DNA of 64,000 nt from DTLC01 sp964555645. Its GTDB lineage: Bacteria; Verrucomicrobiota; Verrucomicrobiia; Limisphaerales; DTLC01. The notes under the pieces are model-generated. The model was not told the DNA's origin and did not search any database. It saw only the letters and a list, made by a program, of their open reading frames with translations. Location: the NCBI GenBank assembly GCA_964555645.1, contig CAZKTA010000008.1:62001-126000 (forward strand), read 5' to 3'. The position numbers were made by a program, and so were the translations under genes. Within the stretch, counting starts at the first letter, position 1, and the number at the start of each line of letters is the position of its first letter. Positions 7,848-16,836 of the stretch are shown one piece after another.

Positions 7848-10076
7848 TTAGTCTATTGTGCCTGCTGGGGTTGGCGCTGGTGTTTGTGTTGATGCTGCCG
7901 GCGTTTCCGCAGCAACTGGTGCAGGTCGTTTTGGCTTACCCAGCCGGCCGCCGCTCCAATCGTAGATGTAGCCCAAGCTGTTTAGTATCCCGTAGATAAT
8001 GAGCAGGATGACCACCGCCACTAGCAGCTTGGGCCATATGCTTTTCTTTTCTGCGAATGGATCGAAAAGATCGCGGTGTGCGCCTGGGGGCAGTGCTGCA
8101 ACCTGTGTCAGGGATTTGCCCAGTGGCACATTGATTTTCGCGCGGGTATTGACTGCCCAACCGTTTGCGTCCAACAGCGGGCCGAGATTGCGTTTGCGCA
8201 GCTTTAACCACGCAATGAACACCGATGGCCCGGAAATAATCAGCATAATCCCGATGAACACCAATGGGATTTGCCACAATGCAAGTTTCGCAATGCCAGT
8301 GGCAAAAAACGATGCTGCAGTGCCAATCGCACCAAGTGCAACACCCAGGGCTGCCACAGTGCCGACGTCAATTTTCTTTGGCTCGACCGGTTTCGCTTTT
8401 TCAGGTGTTGTGACTGCAACAGCGGCGGTTTCGAGTTTTGCGGTTGCGGCGGCTTCTGCTGCAGCAGCGCGTTTGGCTGCATATTCCTCGATCATCCGGA
8501 CGAATTTTTTGTATGGTGACCAGAAGGCCTGACGCAGGCTGATCGGGTTTTCGACGATCTTAGTGATTGTGGCGTCCCAGTCGCGGCCTTGTGTATCGTA
8601 GAATATACCGTTTCGCCCGACCATAAGATTGTCCGAATCACCATCTGTGAAAGCGACAACAATCTGACGTTTCTCGCCTGTGCTTTTGCGTGTGCACTCG
8701 CAGTAAGCGAGGTACATCCCGGCCAAGCCCGCCAGAGCCGCGTGCTTGCCAACGTCTTCGACCGGCAGGCACAGGTCACAAGCGCGCTGGTCCATGTAAA
8801 GCGTGCCGGCTTGGAAGAGCGCCTTATCTTTGCGCCGGTAGAAGTCTCGGAACGAAACGTAGTTGTTGCACAGCTTGGCCAAGTCACGATAGTAGCGCAG
8901 CAAGCGTTCGACTGTTGTGATGGCGTTGAACTCGGGTTCGAGTGCTTTGTCGCGTTCGATCAGCTCCATGATTGTTTGTCTGGCTGAGCCGGCCAAGATT
9001 TCGCGGATTCGTTTTATCCCGAGTTTTTCAACTGCAGTAGCAGGCTTTGAAGAAAGCCAGTTGTCGTACGGTGCAAGTCTTGCCTGTAATGCGGCCCAGT
9101 CGGATTCGGAAAGCGCAGTTTTATCCCCCAAGAGCGGTTTCACTGCGGCTGTATGCAGGTTTGCAAGTGCGCTTGTCCAGGCCGGGTTAACACCTTCACG
9201 CAACGGCAACGGTTTGTTGGGTGCAACTTGTGCAAGTGGAAATCCGGCTATTTCATCGGCTGTGATCGAGAGGTCCCTAGCTGCAAGCGCAAGGTAATCT
9301 GACTCTTGTCGGTTTAACGCCGCCATCGCACGGGCGTCGAATGCAGCTAGCCGGCATCGTGCAAAGTAATCGTCAACCTTGGTTTTGACAGCTCTTACTG
9401 CTGCAGCGGCGGCTGGTGTAGCGTCGTCCAGAGGCAGGATGGTCTTGTTGCCTTCGGTCTGTTTCCACCACTCGGCAAAGGCGGTGGCCTCAGCAAAAAA
9501 CCGGTCAACCTTGGCCTGATTAACCCCCGGTTTACCGCTGCGGTCAGGCTCGGGACCCAAACAAGAGATAATTTCTTCAATGACGGCTTTTGTTGTGTCG
9601 TCCGGGGCCGCATCTGCGGGCACGATACCGTCACCGTTGAGTGTTGTCTGAGCAAATATCCTGGCAGTGTCAGACACGTCCTGGAGAGTAATCTCAGTTG
9701 CATTCGGTTTGCCTAGGTCGGCAAGGATACGTTTTGCCGAAGCAAGTATTTGTTTACCCTCAGGCGACGCATCGTTGATTGCACTCAACGGCAGAGAACC
9801 CTCGCATTTGAGCAGATCGTCCGGGTTTTTGAGCAGGCTCGTCGCCCACTTGGCAGCGGCGATTAATTCAGGCGCGCGAATTCTGCCATCATGATCGGTA
9901 TCAATAAACGCCAGTGTGCGTTGGTCAAACTCAAGTCCGGTTGTTGGGCATGCAAGCGCAACCCAAAGCTTTTGATCAAGCTGATCTAGATTTGCAAAGT
10001 CTGCGCCTGATTCGAACTTGACCTGGTCAACGCCGCCTGCGCGGAAGAACTTCCAGTTATGATTTGATTTTGCCAT
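7848..10076 (-). CDS. EF-hand-like protein with C-terminal membrane segments, unknown function
   Basis: I do not recognise a characterised family for this 742-residue product. Residues 59-70 form a textbook EF-hand loop (DTDHDGRIRAPE: D1, D3, D5, G6, I8, E12), and a weaker second loop (TLNGDGIVPADA) lies near residue 155. There is no N-terminal signal peptide. The middle is mostly helical and rich in Ala and Lys, with paired cysteines around residues 440-470. About residue 550 a charged Ala/Lys/Pro linker leads into two or three hydrophobic helices (VAALGVALGAIGTAASFFA, IPLVFIGIMLIISG, LLVAVVILLIIYGIL), and the tail is Pro/Thr/Ala rich. A large cytoplasmic calcium-responsive domain anchored by C-terminal helices is one reading; this is inference. 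Confidence 0.72.
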   Translation of the reverse strand: MAKSNHNWKFFRAGGVDQVKFESGADFANLDQLDQKLWVALACPTTGLEFDQRTLAFIDTDHDGRIRAPELIAAAKWATSLLKNPDDLLKCEGSLPLSAINDASPEGKQILASAKRILADLGKPNATEITLQDVSDTARIFAQTTLNGDGIVPADAAPDDTTKAVIEEIISCLGPEPDRSGKPGVNQAKVDRFFAEATAFAEWWKQTEGNKTILPLDDATPAAAAAVRAVKTKVDDYFARCRLAAFDARAMAALNRQESDYLALAARDLSITADEIAGFPLAQVAPNKPLPLREGVNPAWTSALANLHTAAVKPLLGDKTALSESDWAALQARLAPYDNWLSSKPATAVEKLGIKRIREILAGSARQTIMELIERDKALEPEFNAITTVERLLRYYRDLAKLCNNYVSFRDFYRRKDKALFQAGTLYMDQRACDLCLPVEDVGKHAALAGLAGMYLAYCECTRKSTGEKRQIVVAFTDGDSDNLMVGRNGIFYDTQGRDWDATITKIVENPISLRQAFWSPYKKFVRMIEEYAAKRAAAAEAAATAKLETAAVAVTTPEKAKPVEPKKIDVGTVAALGVALGAIGTAASFFATGIAKLALWQIPLVFIGIMLIISGPSVFIAWLKLRKRNLGPLLDANGWAVNTRAKINVPLGKSLTQVAALPPGAHRDLFDPFAEKKSIWPKLLVAVVILLIIYGILNSLGYIYDWSGGRLGKPKRPAPVAAETPAASTQTPAPTPAGTID

Positions 10077-10234
10077 AAGCCGCTTTGAACTGAATGGTGA
10101 ACTACCTATCGCAGATTATACGCGTCTTAGCCGGCCAGTTAGGCCAGCATTTGCTTCGGTTTTTAGTTGTATTCGTGGAAAAGCGCCGGCTGCATTTCTG
10201 CGTCTCAAGCGTCTTTTCCGTGTTAACAACCCCA

Positions 10235-10254
10235 GTGCGGTTTCCGGACCGCAC
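10235..10254 (-). terminator. Hairpin directly after the broken lipoprotein gene
   Basis: GTGCGGT and ACCGCAC form a perfect seven-base stem with a six-base loop, five bases past the TAG of the pseudogene on the minus strand. No strong T run follows, so it is a weak terminator at best. Confidence 0.4.
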
Positions 10255-10259
10255 CTATG

Positions 10260-10702
10260 CTAGTTTCCGCCACGTGCATTTTCAACAGCCAATGCTGCAC
10301 ATGCTGCAGTTTTCTTTGAAATGGCCTTTTGTTTCTGTTCTTTAAGTGTTTCGAGCGTTTTTTCTGCTGCTTTTCAGTGAGCGTTGTTATATTGGCCGAG
10401 TCCCTGCAACGCTTCGAGCGCTTCCTGGAATTTGTTTTGCAAAACGAGGCTCTTGGGCATTCTGGATTATTTCCTGTGCTTTTGCCTTGGCAGCGGTAGC
10501 CCCATACTCGGCTTTGGCTTTTGCATCATGAACGGTTGCATTGACAGTCTCAGCAGCTTTTTCCAATGCACCAGCGCCTGTCTCGACAACGTTGGTCACT
10601 TTGGTTGTAAGCGGTCTTTGGGTTCCTCTTTTCCTGCGCAGCCAGTAATCACTGCAATACCCGCGCTCAGAACAATGGTGGGTGTTGACGGATTTATTTT
10701 CG
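10260..10702 (-). pseudogene. Broken small lipoprotein gene, Ala/Lys-rich helical
   Basis: Three minus-strand frames join into one plausible protein. Frame one reads KINPSTPTIVLSAGIAVITGC with the lipobox ITGC; the expected start codon position (10700-10702) is ACG and no ATG exists in that frame after the preceding stop. Around 10600 the coding sense moves to a second frame (VETGAGALEKAAETVNATV, then KAKAEYGATAAKAKAQEII). Near 10455 it moves to a third (LQNKFQEALEALQGL), which has an in-frame TGA at 10374-10376 before ending KTAACAALAVENARGGN and TAG at 10260-10262. The intact product would be an outer-membrane or periplasmic lipoprotein with LEA-like amphipathic helices. A start mutation, two frameshifts and one stop make decay more likely than sequencing error. 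Confidence 0.7.
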
Positions 10703-10720
10703 TGGTTCTGGTTTTAGGTT

Positions 10721-10759
10721 ACGAAGACTGGCGGGCCATTACAGCCTGCCAGTCTTCGT
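10721..10759 (-). terminator. Long hairpin downstream of DUF11 protein gene
   Basis: Arms of 16 bases (ACGAAGACTGGCGGGC and GCCTGCCAGTCTTCGT) pair with one mismatch around a seven-base loop. It lies 17 bases beyond the stop codon of the minus-strand gene that ends at 10777. A canonical T tract is absent on both strands, so it may act as a transcript-stabilising or factor-assisted terminator hairpin. Confidence 0.6.
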
Positions 10760-10776
10760 GTGTTTGTGCCGAGAGC

Positions 10777-12396
10777 TTAGTAAACCGTTGTGCTTTCTTC
10801 CTCGACCACAGGCGAAGTCAACTCGTCGCACATGAGCTTGACCCTGTTCCTTGAGTCACCAGGTTTAACAGCTTTAACCTGGATGGTGTAAGTTACCGAT
10901 TGTTTCGGTGCAATGGACGGAACAGCCGGGAAGCTTACCGTTTGTGCGCTGACGCGACCTTGAGGCGAGCTGACAGGTGTGACCTGCTCTGCGAATGTGG
11001 CATCGAGTTTCACATTGTTAATGTTTGCGAAGCCCTGGTTGGTGACCTTGATTGTGTACATGGTTGTCTCACCGACAGCCAATGGGTCAGGCTCATCAAC
11101 AACTTCAAGCAGCACGGCTGCGATACCACGCCACACCGTGCAAGCCTCAGCAGAATCGCTCAGACCTGCTGCAGCCACACTTACATTGTTGCAGTGCGTG
11201 CCAGCGGTGCGCGATGTGAGTTTGATACTGAATGTACGTTTTTCACCCGGTTTAAGCTCGGCAATTGTCCAAGTTGCCCTGTTAGCGCTCACAGTTGCAC
11301 CTGGCGCTTCAACAATGCTTGTCGGCGCAGGCGCAGTGTCGGTTACGGTCACATTCTTAAGCGTTGTATCGCCCGTGTTGGCCACGACAATGTTGTAATC
11401 GGCATTTCTGCCGAGAATCTGTTCTTTTGTGCCGGATTTCTCGATCTTCAGCCCAGGTACTAGGATGACAGTGCAGGCGTCGTCGCTTACTTTGCCCGCA
11501 TTGATCGAGTTAGCCGTGGCTACGTTACAAATCTCACCCCGTTTGTTTGCCTTGAAAGTGACGGTAATCTGTTTTGATTGGCCAGGCGCAAGATCACCCA
11601 CATTATACGATAGTTCTTTCTGCCCACTGGCGTGTGAAAAGCTGTCCGGCACAGGGTCTGTCACGACAACATTGCGCGCAACTGCACTGCCAGTGTTCCT
11701 AACCACAATGTTGTAGGTAACCTCAGAATTGATAAGCGCAGTTTGTGGCCCGGTCTTTTCGATGGCCAGCGCAGGCTTGCCCACGAACACCGATGCGCAT
11801 GTGCGCGGGTCTGCCGAAACAGAAGCACAATTGACAAGTGTGCCTTCTTTGTCGGCGCGGAAAGTGACCTTAATTGTCTTCGTTTCACCGGCATCCATGT
11901 TGCCAAGGCGCCAGACAAGTTGCCCGCCTTCAACAGTCGCACTCGGCTCGCTACACACATAGCTCAAGCCCGTAGGTATGTAATCACGCACAACCACGTT
12001 CGCCGCACATGCTTGAGCTGTCACACGCAGCTCCGCTGTAAACTCCGAGCCTAGACCTGCCTCGGCCGGCATGACCTTGCTCATGCGAATCAAGCCCCAG
12101 GTCGGGTCGCTGCACCCTGTCTTTGGCGCGGGCGCAGGTGTCGGGGCTGGCTCCGGCTTGGGGGTAGGGGCAGGTTTCGGTGCGGGTGCGGGTCTCGGTG
12201 CCATAGGCGCGCCTTGCATATAAGGTGATCTGCCCGTATAAGTGCCAAGCGGCACTTCGTAATCCGAGCGATATTGCTTGTTCCATTCTTCACCTGAGCC
12301 AGCAACCTGAGCACAGGCTGTCCGATTAATAGTTGTAAGAGCAAACGCAAACACACCGGCTCCAATTACAAACGGCACGAGGATTTTCGTTTTCAT
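10777..12396 (-). CDS. Exported DUF11-repeat surface protein, OmcB-like
   Basis: From ATG 12396 the product has 539 residues. A signal peptide (KTKILVPFVIGAGVFAFAL) is followed by a Pro/Ala/Lys-rich linker with repeated PAP and KPAP, around residues 65-90. Four DUF11 repeats follow, each of the type E(K)xG(x)n(Y)NIVVxNTGxxxxxNVVVTDPxP, found in bacterial surface proteins and the chlamydial cysteine-rich OmcB. Regularly spaced single cysteines occur in the repeats (ANVVVRDY, VARNVVVTDP, LKNVTVTDT mark repeat positions). A structural envelope or adhesion role is likely from the family. An upstream in-frame start exists (12450), but the later ATG gives a proper signal peptide. Confidence 0.82.
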   Translation of the reverse strand: MKTKILVPFVIGAGVFAFALTTINRTACAQVAGSGEEWNKQYRSDYEVPLGTYTGRSPYMQGAPMAPRPAPAPKPAPTPKPEPAPTPAPAPKTGCSDPTWGLIRMSKVMPAEAGLGSEFTAELRVTAQACAANVVVRDYIPTGLSYVCSEPSATVEGGQLVWRLGNMDAGETKTIKVTFRADKEGTLVNCASVSADPRTCASVFVGKPALAIEKTGPQTALINSEVTYNIVVRNTGSAVARNVVVTDPVPDSFSHASGQKELSYNVGDLAPGQSKQITVTFKANKRGEICNVATANSINAGKVSDDACTVILVPGLKIEKSGTKEQILGRNADYNIVVANTGDTTLKNVTVTDTAPAPTSIVEAPGATVSANRATWTIAELKPGEKRTFSIKLTSRTAGTHCNNVSVAAAGLSDSAEACTVWRGIAAVLLEVVDEPDPLAVGETTMYTIKVTNQGFANINNVKLDATFAEQVTPVSSPQGRVSAQTVSFPAVPSIAPKQSVTYTIQVKAVKPGDSRNRVKLMCDELTSPVVEEESTTVY

Positions 12397-12997
12397 GACG
12401 TACAGTTTAACAGTTTTGGTTTTTGATGTCGCCCTTTGGAGAATCCGCAATACGGCCGGGGTTTTTTATCCGGGCGACAAAAAATAACACCTGTCCGACG
12501 CTTTGCAACAATAAAATNNNNNNNNNNNNNNNNNNNNNNNNNNNNNNNNNNNNNNNNNNNNNNNNNNNNNNNNNNNNNNNNNNNNNNNNNNNNNNNNNNN
12601 NNNNNNNNNNNNNNNNNTTTTTATCCGGGCGACAAAAAATAACACCTGTCCGACGCTTTGCAACAATAAAATTATTATTACCCGTCAGAATCATTTGCAC
12701 TGTGTGCATAAGCCTAGGTTGAACAAATCTGAAAAACCGCAGTCTTTTCACTGCAAAAAACGCAAGCAGCCCGATTTGAAGGAACACCTGAAAGAACCGT
12801 ATTTGCCGGTATTTGGATATCCCCCGACCTGACCACGGGCTGAGTCTTAGACCTTCACGACTCGAGGCGCGCCTGCAGACGAATCACTTCTGTTCGAGGC
12901 TTATTGCCTTGGACACGATTTTTGGGCGCAGCAAGGAAGTGCGTTTGGTACTACGGAAGTAAATTTGCCTCAGCGCGCCTCATTAGATTCGGCGTCG
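12397..12997. other. Intergenic region interrupted by an assembly gap
   Basis: There is no supported gene. The region contains the promoter side of the DUF11 protein gene, the N run and about 325 bases downstream of kamA. Open frames that span the N run are artefacts. Confidence 0.6.
12463..12672. other. Assembly gap flanked by a 55-base exact duplication
   Basis: Bases 12463-12517 (starting TTTTTATCCGGGCGAC, ending CAACAATAAAAT) are repeated exactly at 12618-12672, on either side of 100 Ns (12518-12617). A flanking duplication of exactly 55 bases is what two contigs sharing a k-mer overlap look like when a scaffolder inserts a default 100-N gap. The biological sequence probably has one copy and no gap. 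Confidence 0.88.
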
Positions 12998-14242
12998 TCA
13001 CCAATGAAGGTATTCGCCGTGCGGGCAGGCTGCCTGACATAACACCGTGTTATCGGCCGGCTCGGGATACTCGAACAGTTTGCCTTCGTAATTTCGGAGC
13101 ACGATGCTGTCGTTTGTGTAATTGAGCATATATTCCGGACTTATGGGGATCTTGCCGCCGCCTCCGGGTGCATCAATTACATAGGTCGGGACTGCATAAC
13201 CCGAGGTATAACCGCGCAATGACTTCATCAATTCGAGCCCTTTGCGCACGCTAACACGGAAATGGCCTGTACCGGACACAAGGTCGCATTGGTACAGGTA
13301 ATACGGCTTGACGCGGCACATGAGTAGTTTTTGCATGTGCGCCTTAAGCACAACTGGATCATCATTGACGCCTCTGAGCAGCACCGACTGGTTACCGAGT
13401 GGAATTCCTGCATCGGCAAGTTGCCAGAGTGCATGACGGGCTTCAATGGTTAATTCGCTGGGATGGTTCGAGTGAATACTGATGAACAATGGGTGGTACT
13501 GTCGCAAACCTGTGCAAAGCTGGTTTGTGATTCTTTGGGGAAGAAAAATTGGCACGCGTGTACCGATGCGAATTAGCTCGACATGCCTTATCGAACGGAT
13601 ACGGCCCAGCAAATCTGCAAGTTTTTCGTCGCTGAATAACAGCGGATCGCCACCACTGATCAACACATCGCGCACGGTTTTTGTGCGTTGAATGTAGTCG
13701 AGCTGCTGCTCCAGTTGCGGATGAAAATCGTGTTGTGGACCGTGACTGACCAGCCGAGCACGGGTGCAGTACCTGCAGTATGATGCACACCTGTCTGTGG
13801 CAAATAACATTACGCGATCCGGGTACCGATGCACAAGACCAGGCACAGGCGAATGCAATTCTTCAGCACATGGATCGAGCATTTCACCGGCCGACACGTG
13901 CGTTTCCTCAATGCGCGGTATGACCTGGCGCCGAATGGGACAGTTTGGGTCTGCAGGATCGATCAGTGTAAAAAAGTACGGCGTAATTGCCATGGCCAAC
14001 CTGTTCTCATTCAGGAATGCACCTGCATGTTCCTCTGGTGTGAGTACTGGCACAAGCTGTCTGAGCTGCTCACCCGTCGTAATCCTGTGTTTGAGCTGCC
14101 AGCGCCAGTCGTTCCAGTCTGTTTCGGCCACTTCCTGCCAAAAACCACGCCCGTGCGATCGGAACCGTTTCAACTCGTTCAATCGCTCAAGCTCGCCGAG
14201 CGGTTCAGCATCAACTAAATCGGTTTGGGTTGACATTGACAT
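12998..14242 (-). CDS. kamA: Lysine 2,3-aminomutase-type radical SAM enzyme
   Basis: The 414-residue product is a radical SAM, PLP-dependent aminomutase that converts L-lysine to beta-lysine. The iron-sulfur motif CxxxCxxC is Cys152/156/159 within ATDRCASYCRYCTRARLV. Further matches include LISGGDPLLFSDEKLADLL, IRIGTRVPIFLPQRI, NQSVLLRGVND and the C-terminal VIDAPGGGGKIPISPEY. Length and the C-terminal extension fit KamA/AblA better than the shorter EpmB that modifies elongation factor P. The AblB acetyltransferase that would make N-acetyl-beta-lysine, a compatible solute, is not adjacent, so the pathway is not settled. Confidence 0.9.
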   Translation of the reverse strand: MSMSTQTDLVDAEPLGELERLNELKRFRSHGRGFWQEVAETDWNDWRWQLKHRITTGEQLRQLVPVLTPEEHAGAFLNENRLAMAITPYFFTLIDPADPNCPIRRQVIPRIEETHVSAGEMLDPCAEELHSPVPGLVHRYPDRVMLFATDRCASYCRYCTRARLVSHGPQHDFHPQLEQQLDYIQRTKTVRDVLISGGDPLLFSDEKLADLLGRIRSIRHVELIRIGTRVPIFLPQRITNQLCTGLRQYHPLFISIHSNHPSELTIEARHALWQLADAGIPLGNQSVLLRGVNDDPVVLKAHMQKLLMCRVKPYYLYQCDLVSGTGHFRVSVRKGLELMKSLRGYTSGYAVPTYVIDAPGGGGKIPISPEYMLNYTNDSIVLRNYEGKLFEYPEPADNTVLCQAACPHGEYLHW

Positions 14243-14414
14243 GGACTATAAGATGCAACTTGGCAGTGTCAAGTTGGCCGCTCCATAACCTCAACATTGT
14301 CAACGGCTTACGTGGCCATTAGCACGGTCAGAGAAGTGCGTTTTCGGCAGGTTTACCGATCTGCTCTCGTGCCACAACAAGTTCAACAGATGCTTGTTCT
14401 TGGCGACACAATTT

Positions 14415-15767
14415 TTAATTGGGCGACTGCCCCTGAGGACGCTCCTGTCCCAACAACTTCTGCCCCAGTGCACCACGCCGCGCGTCGAGCGCATTCAACT
14501 GCGATATGGCTTGGCCGACAAGCGCCGGTACTGTTCCAACTCGCGCAGGGGCGGTTTGCTTCCGTGGCGCGCGCGCAGCGAGGTTTCGGAGCACGTTACG
14601 GTACTCAACCACCAGCTCAACAATTTCCACCGGCACACGCAACTGAAGCGCCTGTAGTTGCGCTGACTTGAACTGGAGCGTGTCTTTTAGCCACGGTTGG
14701 CCCCAGTGGTCTCGGATAGCCGACTGTATGGTGATGGTGTTTCGTGTGGCCGGACTGTTCGTGTCTGACCGAGTTAAAATCTGCACGCTTAAAATGTCAT
14801 CCAGCTTCTTTAAGGCGTCTTTGAGCGGCCACGTTTGTGTCCTTAGGTCGCGGCTGGTGAAATGGTAAGTCTTAAGCTCCCACCATCTTGTCATGTCTGC
14901 ATAACTGCGGAAGTAAGGTGCAAAAGCGCGCAACAAAACCGACTGTTGATCTGTGCCAAAAGCCAAGCCATCAAGAAAACCGCACAACGCAGCACGACCG
15001 TTTGGGAGTTGGACAAGTTCAGCAACCAGCAACTGCGCGCTGTACCGAAACGCAAGTGCAGCATCGCCAAGCAGCACCGCCTGTGTCGGCGCCACAAGCG
15101 CATCGAGCCCAAGCGGTTCACGCACACGCAGAAACTGGTGCGCTCTGACCATGTGATTTGTCAGCCAGCCCTGGCGAACCGTAGTTGACGCCCGCAAACT
15201 GTACGGTCTTGCTGTAGGGGGCGGCACAAGCAGTTCAAGCGCCGAGTGATCAAGCACAAGTTCAGCCAGACCCTCGCTCAGCCAAGCTGGTGCATCAATC
15301 ATGTCGCCCGGGTTAAACCTATTGATCCATTCGACCAACAGCAGCCTGACAATGGTGCGAACGAATCTATCGGCCTCGATTGCTGCGGGTACATCAACGC
15401 GGTAAAGCCAGCCATTGGCGAACCTGCTGGAGCTGACTTGTATTGTTTCGTGTGGTGAAACGCCAGGGTGTAACACAATGTAAAGCTTGCCCCGCCAACG
15501 GTCGGGTGCACCCAACTCACCAAGTAATGCCTGTTTGATCCGTTCGCATGACACTGCAACCAAGGCAGGTTCAAGCCGGACAAAGTTGGTGCCGAGCGGG
15601 TCGGTTACACGGCTTGCTGACCTTGGCTGGGGCGGGTTGCCATAAACAACAAACTGGCCAGACCGGCTGCGGACAGCGATCATGCCGGGCAATGGTATGC
15701 CCATAGACGCGCACAAGCCCGCCAGTTGCGCACAACACAAAATCAGCATGGCCAGCCGCAGCGTCAT
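14415..15767 (-). CDS. Exported protein with degenerate gluzincin-like core
   Basis: Starting at ATG 15767 the product has 450 residues and a signal peptide (LRLAMLILCCAQLAGLCAS). The open frame runs further upstream but lacks a signal sequence there. The segment DAPAWLSEGLAELVL (residues about 200-215) sits where membrane-anchored gluzincin-like peptidases carry WLxEGxAE near an HExxH helix; the preceding helix reads VRLLLVEWINRF and has no HExxH. The protein may therefore be a catalytically dead relative of peptidase_MA-like proteins. The C-terminus is helical and ends in a Gln/Arg-rich tail. It lies between a coiled-coil protein gene upstream and kamA downstream, all on the minus strand. 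Confidence 0.65.
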   Translation of the reverse strand: MTLRLAMLILCCAQLAGLCASMGIPLPGMIAVRSRSGQFVVYGNPPQPRSASRVTDPLGTNFVRLEPALVAVSCERIKQALLGELGAPDRWRGKLYIVLHPGVSPHETIQVSSSRFANGWLYRVDVPAAIEADRFVRTIVRLLLVEWINRFNPGDMIDAPAWLSEGLAELVLDHSALELLVPPPTARPYSLRASTTVRQGWLTNHMVRAHQFLRVREPLGLDALVAPTQAVLLGDAALAFRYSAQLLVAELVQLPNGRAALCGFLDGLAFGTDQQSVLLRAFAPYFRSYADMTRWWELKTYHFTSRDLRTQTWPLKDALKKLDDILSVQILTRSDTNSPATRNTITIQSAIRDHWGQPWLKDTLQFKSAQLQALQLRVPVEIVELVVEYRNVLRNLAARAPRKQTAPARVGTVPALVGQAISQLNALDARRGALGQKLLGQERPQGQSPN

Positions 15768-15933
15768 TGCTCGGCAATCTTTTACTCCAGACCAGGCGCT
15801 ATGACAAATCAACCCACTTGGTCGGTAGTGCACCCGTGGGTTTGGCTTAAGTCGGAAGAAACCCGCTGTCTTGGTGCCTAAAGCACCTCGGGATGGCGCG
15901 ACCTGGTGTAAACGGCGCGGGTGCGGCGTTGCT

Positions 15934-16722
15934 TTACCGCCGCGTGGGCGGGTTGGTAACCGTTCGCTCACCTGTCAATGGTTTAATCACGCGTATTGTA
16001 CCGTCTGAATCGATCTCAACGTTCAGATCATACTGCGGCTGCTGCTTGGGCGCACTTGCTGCCTCTTTGATCCCGGTAACGAGTTTTTCGGCACCCTTGC
16101 GTTCTAAATCGCCGAACAATCCCTTTCGAATCCACTCCAGCCGCCTTGAAACCGCGAGTTCTTCTCTGAGTTTTTTCACTTGCGCACGCAGCACCTGTAG
16201 ATCGTTAAACTTGCGCTCGAGCTCGGCTTTCTCAGCTAACAGCCGTTTGAGTTCGGCTTCCAGAAATGCCCTGTCGCCCTCGGCGGCGGCCAGTTTTTGG
16301 CGTGTCTCAGCTATCTGCGCGTTGAGATTTGTTATTGCAGCACTCAGTTCGGTAGCATGTTGGTCGAGGCTTTGGTTTTGTGTTTCAAGATCGGCAATTC
16401 TGGCGTCGCGCTTGGCGACCTCGGCTTTGGCGGTCATGAGTTCTTCATTGAGCTTGGCCAATTCGGCACCTAACTGGCTGATTTGGTTTGTGAGTTTGCC
16501 AGCCTGTAGCTTTTGATCCTCAAGCGCGCGTTCGAGCGTTGCATTAACCTGGCGTTGATCCGACAAATCGTAGTTAACCTTGACCAGCTCATTCGAAAGG
16601 GCGGTGATTGTGTCAGCGTCAGTACGTTTTTGAATTTGTGCTTGTTTGCCGCGCACAACCAGCATCACAGCCAACACACCACACAATATGGCCAAAATAC
16701 CGATGCCTATGTTGGTTTTCAT
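15934..16722 (-). CDS. Membrane-anchored coiled-coil protein
   Basis: From ATG 16722 the product has 262 residues. An N-terminal membrane helix (IGIGILAILCGVLAVMLVV) is followed by about 170 residues of continuous coiled coil with heptads such as LTNQISQLGAELAKLNEEL and LKRLLAEKAELERKF. A short C-terminal region contains a beta-like segment DLNVEIDSDGTIRVI and a Thr/Arg-rich tail. No enzymatic motif is visible. A structural or tethering role at the inner membrane is plausible. It is divergent from the LON-domain gene, with about 114 bases between starts. Confidence 0.7.
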   Translation of the reverse strand: MKTNIGIGILAILCGVLAVMLVVRGKQAQIQKRTDADTITALSNELVKVNYDLSDQRQVNATLERALEDQKLQAGKLTNQISQLGAELAKLNEELMTAKAEVAKRDARIADLETQNQSLDQHATELSAAITNLNAQIAETRQKLAAAEGDRAFLEAELKRLLAEKAELERKFNDLQVLRAQVKKLREELAVSRRLEWIRKGLFGDLERKGAEKLVTGIKEAASAPKQQPQYDLNVEIDSDGTIRVIKPLTGERTVTNPPTRR

Positions 16723-16836
16723 AGCTGTGCCCACCATGCCCGAACCGGCTAGTTTTGGCAAGCATCAGTTGGCAAATTTACAATCACGCAGCACGCGGCT
16801 CTTGCCAAATCCAGCTCATGCCATAGATTTTTGCAT

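Noticed and set aside
12407..12787. Frames crossing the N run
   Set aside because: They consist partly of unknown residues and come from the duplicated 55-base overlap.
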